In this document: in pieces, positions 63,628-64,000 of the stretch
Layout of the letters: every line of letters begins with the position of its first letter
Position numbering within the stretch: position 1 is the stretch's first letter
Source: UBA1563 sp041671545
GTDB taxonomy: Bacteria; Bacteroidota; Ignavibacteria; Ignavibacteriales; Ignavibacteriaceae
Direction: 5' to 3'
Assembly (NCBI GenBank): GCA_041671545.1
Contig: JBAZBI010000002.1
Coordinates: 434,001-498,000 of the forward strand
DNA: 64,000 nt
Notes under the pieces: generated by a model
Databases searched by the model: none
Seen by the model: only the letters and a program-made list of their open reading frames with translations
What the model was told of the DNA's origin: nothing
Made by a program: the position numbers and the translations under genes

Positions 63628-64000
63628 TGTTTTGCCTCTTTCGTTATTGGTTCGGGACCATGTTTAATTTTCTTAAAAAGTAAGGTAAGAAAGATAGAGC
63701 CTAAAAGAATATATATAAGTGCAAAGAGAATGATGGAGAAGATAAGTTCGCCGGTTCCTACGGTAAATGAAACTGCGTCTTTGGTTTTCATTAAGTGATA
63801 AACAATCCATGGCTGGCGACCAACTTCTGCTGCAATCCAACCGAGTTGAATTGCGATTAGTGGAAGAGGAACCGACCACTTGAGAACCGTAAGAATTTTT
63901 TTATTCTCAAATAATTTTTTCTTGTACAAGAGATAACCTGCAATCGCCATAATTAAAATGAAGTACATCCCGAGCACAACCATATTGTGGTAGGAAACAA
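63624..64000 (-). CDS. cydA: Cytochrome bd ubiquinol oxidase subunit I, C-terminal part
   Basis: The frame is open to the window edge, so only the C-terminal part (about 125 residues) is present. It contains IQLGWIAAEVGRQPWIVYHL and TKDAVSFTVGTGELIFSI, both diagnostic for CydA, and its last transmembrane helices. The Met used at 63983 is internal, not the true start. The b558 and b595/d haem ligands lie outside the window. It overlaps cydB by 4 nt. Confidence 0.93.
   Translation of the reverse strand, partial: VSYHNMVVLGMYFILIMAIAGYLLYKKKLFENKKILTVLKWSVPLPLIAIQLGWIAAEVGRQPWIVYHLMKTKDAVSFTVGTGELIFSIILFALIYILLGSIFLTLLFKKIKHGPEPITKEAKQ

Overview
The window looks like chromosome from a member of the Bacteroidota/Chlorobi group, most probably an Ignavibacteria-type organism. 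The best clue is a run of large secreted proteins ending in type IX secretion (T9SS) C-terminal sorting domains that carry the NFPNPFNPTT-type linker common in that lineage. The DNA is AT-rich, and AGGAG-type ribosome binding sites are common. This assignment is inferred from protein style, not from a marker gene.

Layout. (1) 1-7243 reads as ordinary chromosome on the plus strand: two ADP-ribosylglycohydrolase-like genes, a fused citrate lyase acyl-carrier/beta-subunit gene, citrate lyase alpha, a frameshifted terC and a MalK/UgpC-type ABC ATPase. (2) 7262-8766 is a decayed IS5-family element. It abuts the N-terminal stump of a tyrosine recombinase gene, followed by a 43-nt fragment of the 3' half of a tRNA-Thr(TGT) gene at 9402-9444. 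(3) The same recombinase N-terminus and the same tRNA fragment recur in the same orientation at 56757-57971. The roughly 48.5 kb between the two fragments is best read as an integrated island, probably one of several accreted at a tRNA-Thr. (4) 58063-64000 is a further recombinase gene followed by chromosome-like minus-strand genes: a split-Soret-like cytochrome, a TPR-like protein, a sigma-54 activator and cydAB.

Inside the island, 10.1-24.5 kb is a defence block. A type I restriction-modification system (hsdM, hsdS, hsdR) has an AbiE-like toxin-antitoxin pair, a PD-(D/E)xK-like protein and a YgjP/SprT-like metalloprotease built into it. A SIR2-domain protein translationally coupled to a 993-residue helical protein of unknown family follows. 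24.9-43.2 kb is a minus-strand cluster of secreted proteins: an SBBP-repeat/PQQ-propeller protein, three proteins with cohesin-like and dockerin-like modules, and two tandem subtilases with nearly identical ends and divergent middles. 43.7-55.3 kb is a phage- or satellite-like module: Gam-like protein, small DNA-binding-type protein, class II glutamine amidotransferase, multi-zinc-ribbon protein, phiEco32-type amidoligase broken by one in-frame stop, an 838-residue protein with a weak RNA-polymerase-like signature, a primase-helicase and a recombinase. A vapBC pair sits in the middle of it.

The most promising undescribed elements are the amidoligase/glutamine amidotransferase/zinc-ribbon module with its 838-residue companion, and the SIR2 + 993-residue pair. 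Several genes are broken (terC, the right-end recombinase, the amidoligase, the transposase). At least two of the breaks are one-base deletions in homopolymers, so assembly error should be excluded before calling them true pseudogenes.
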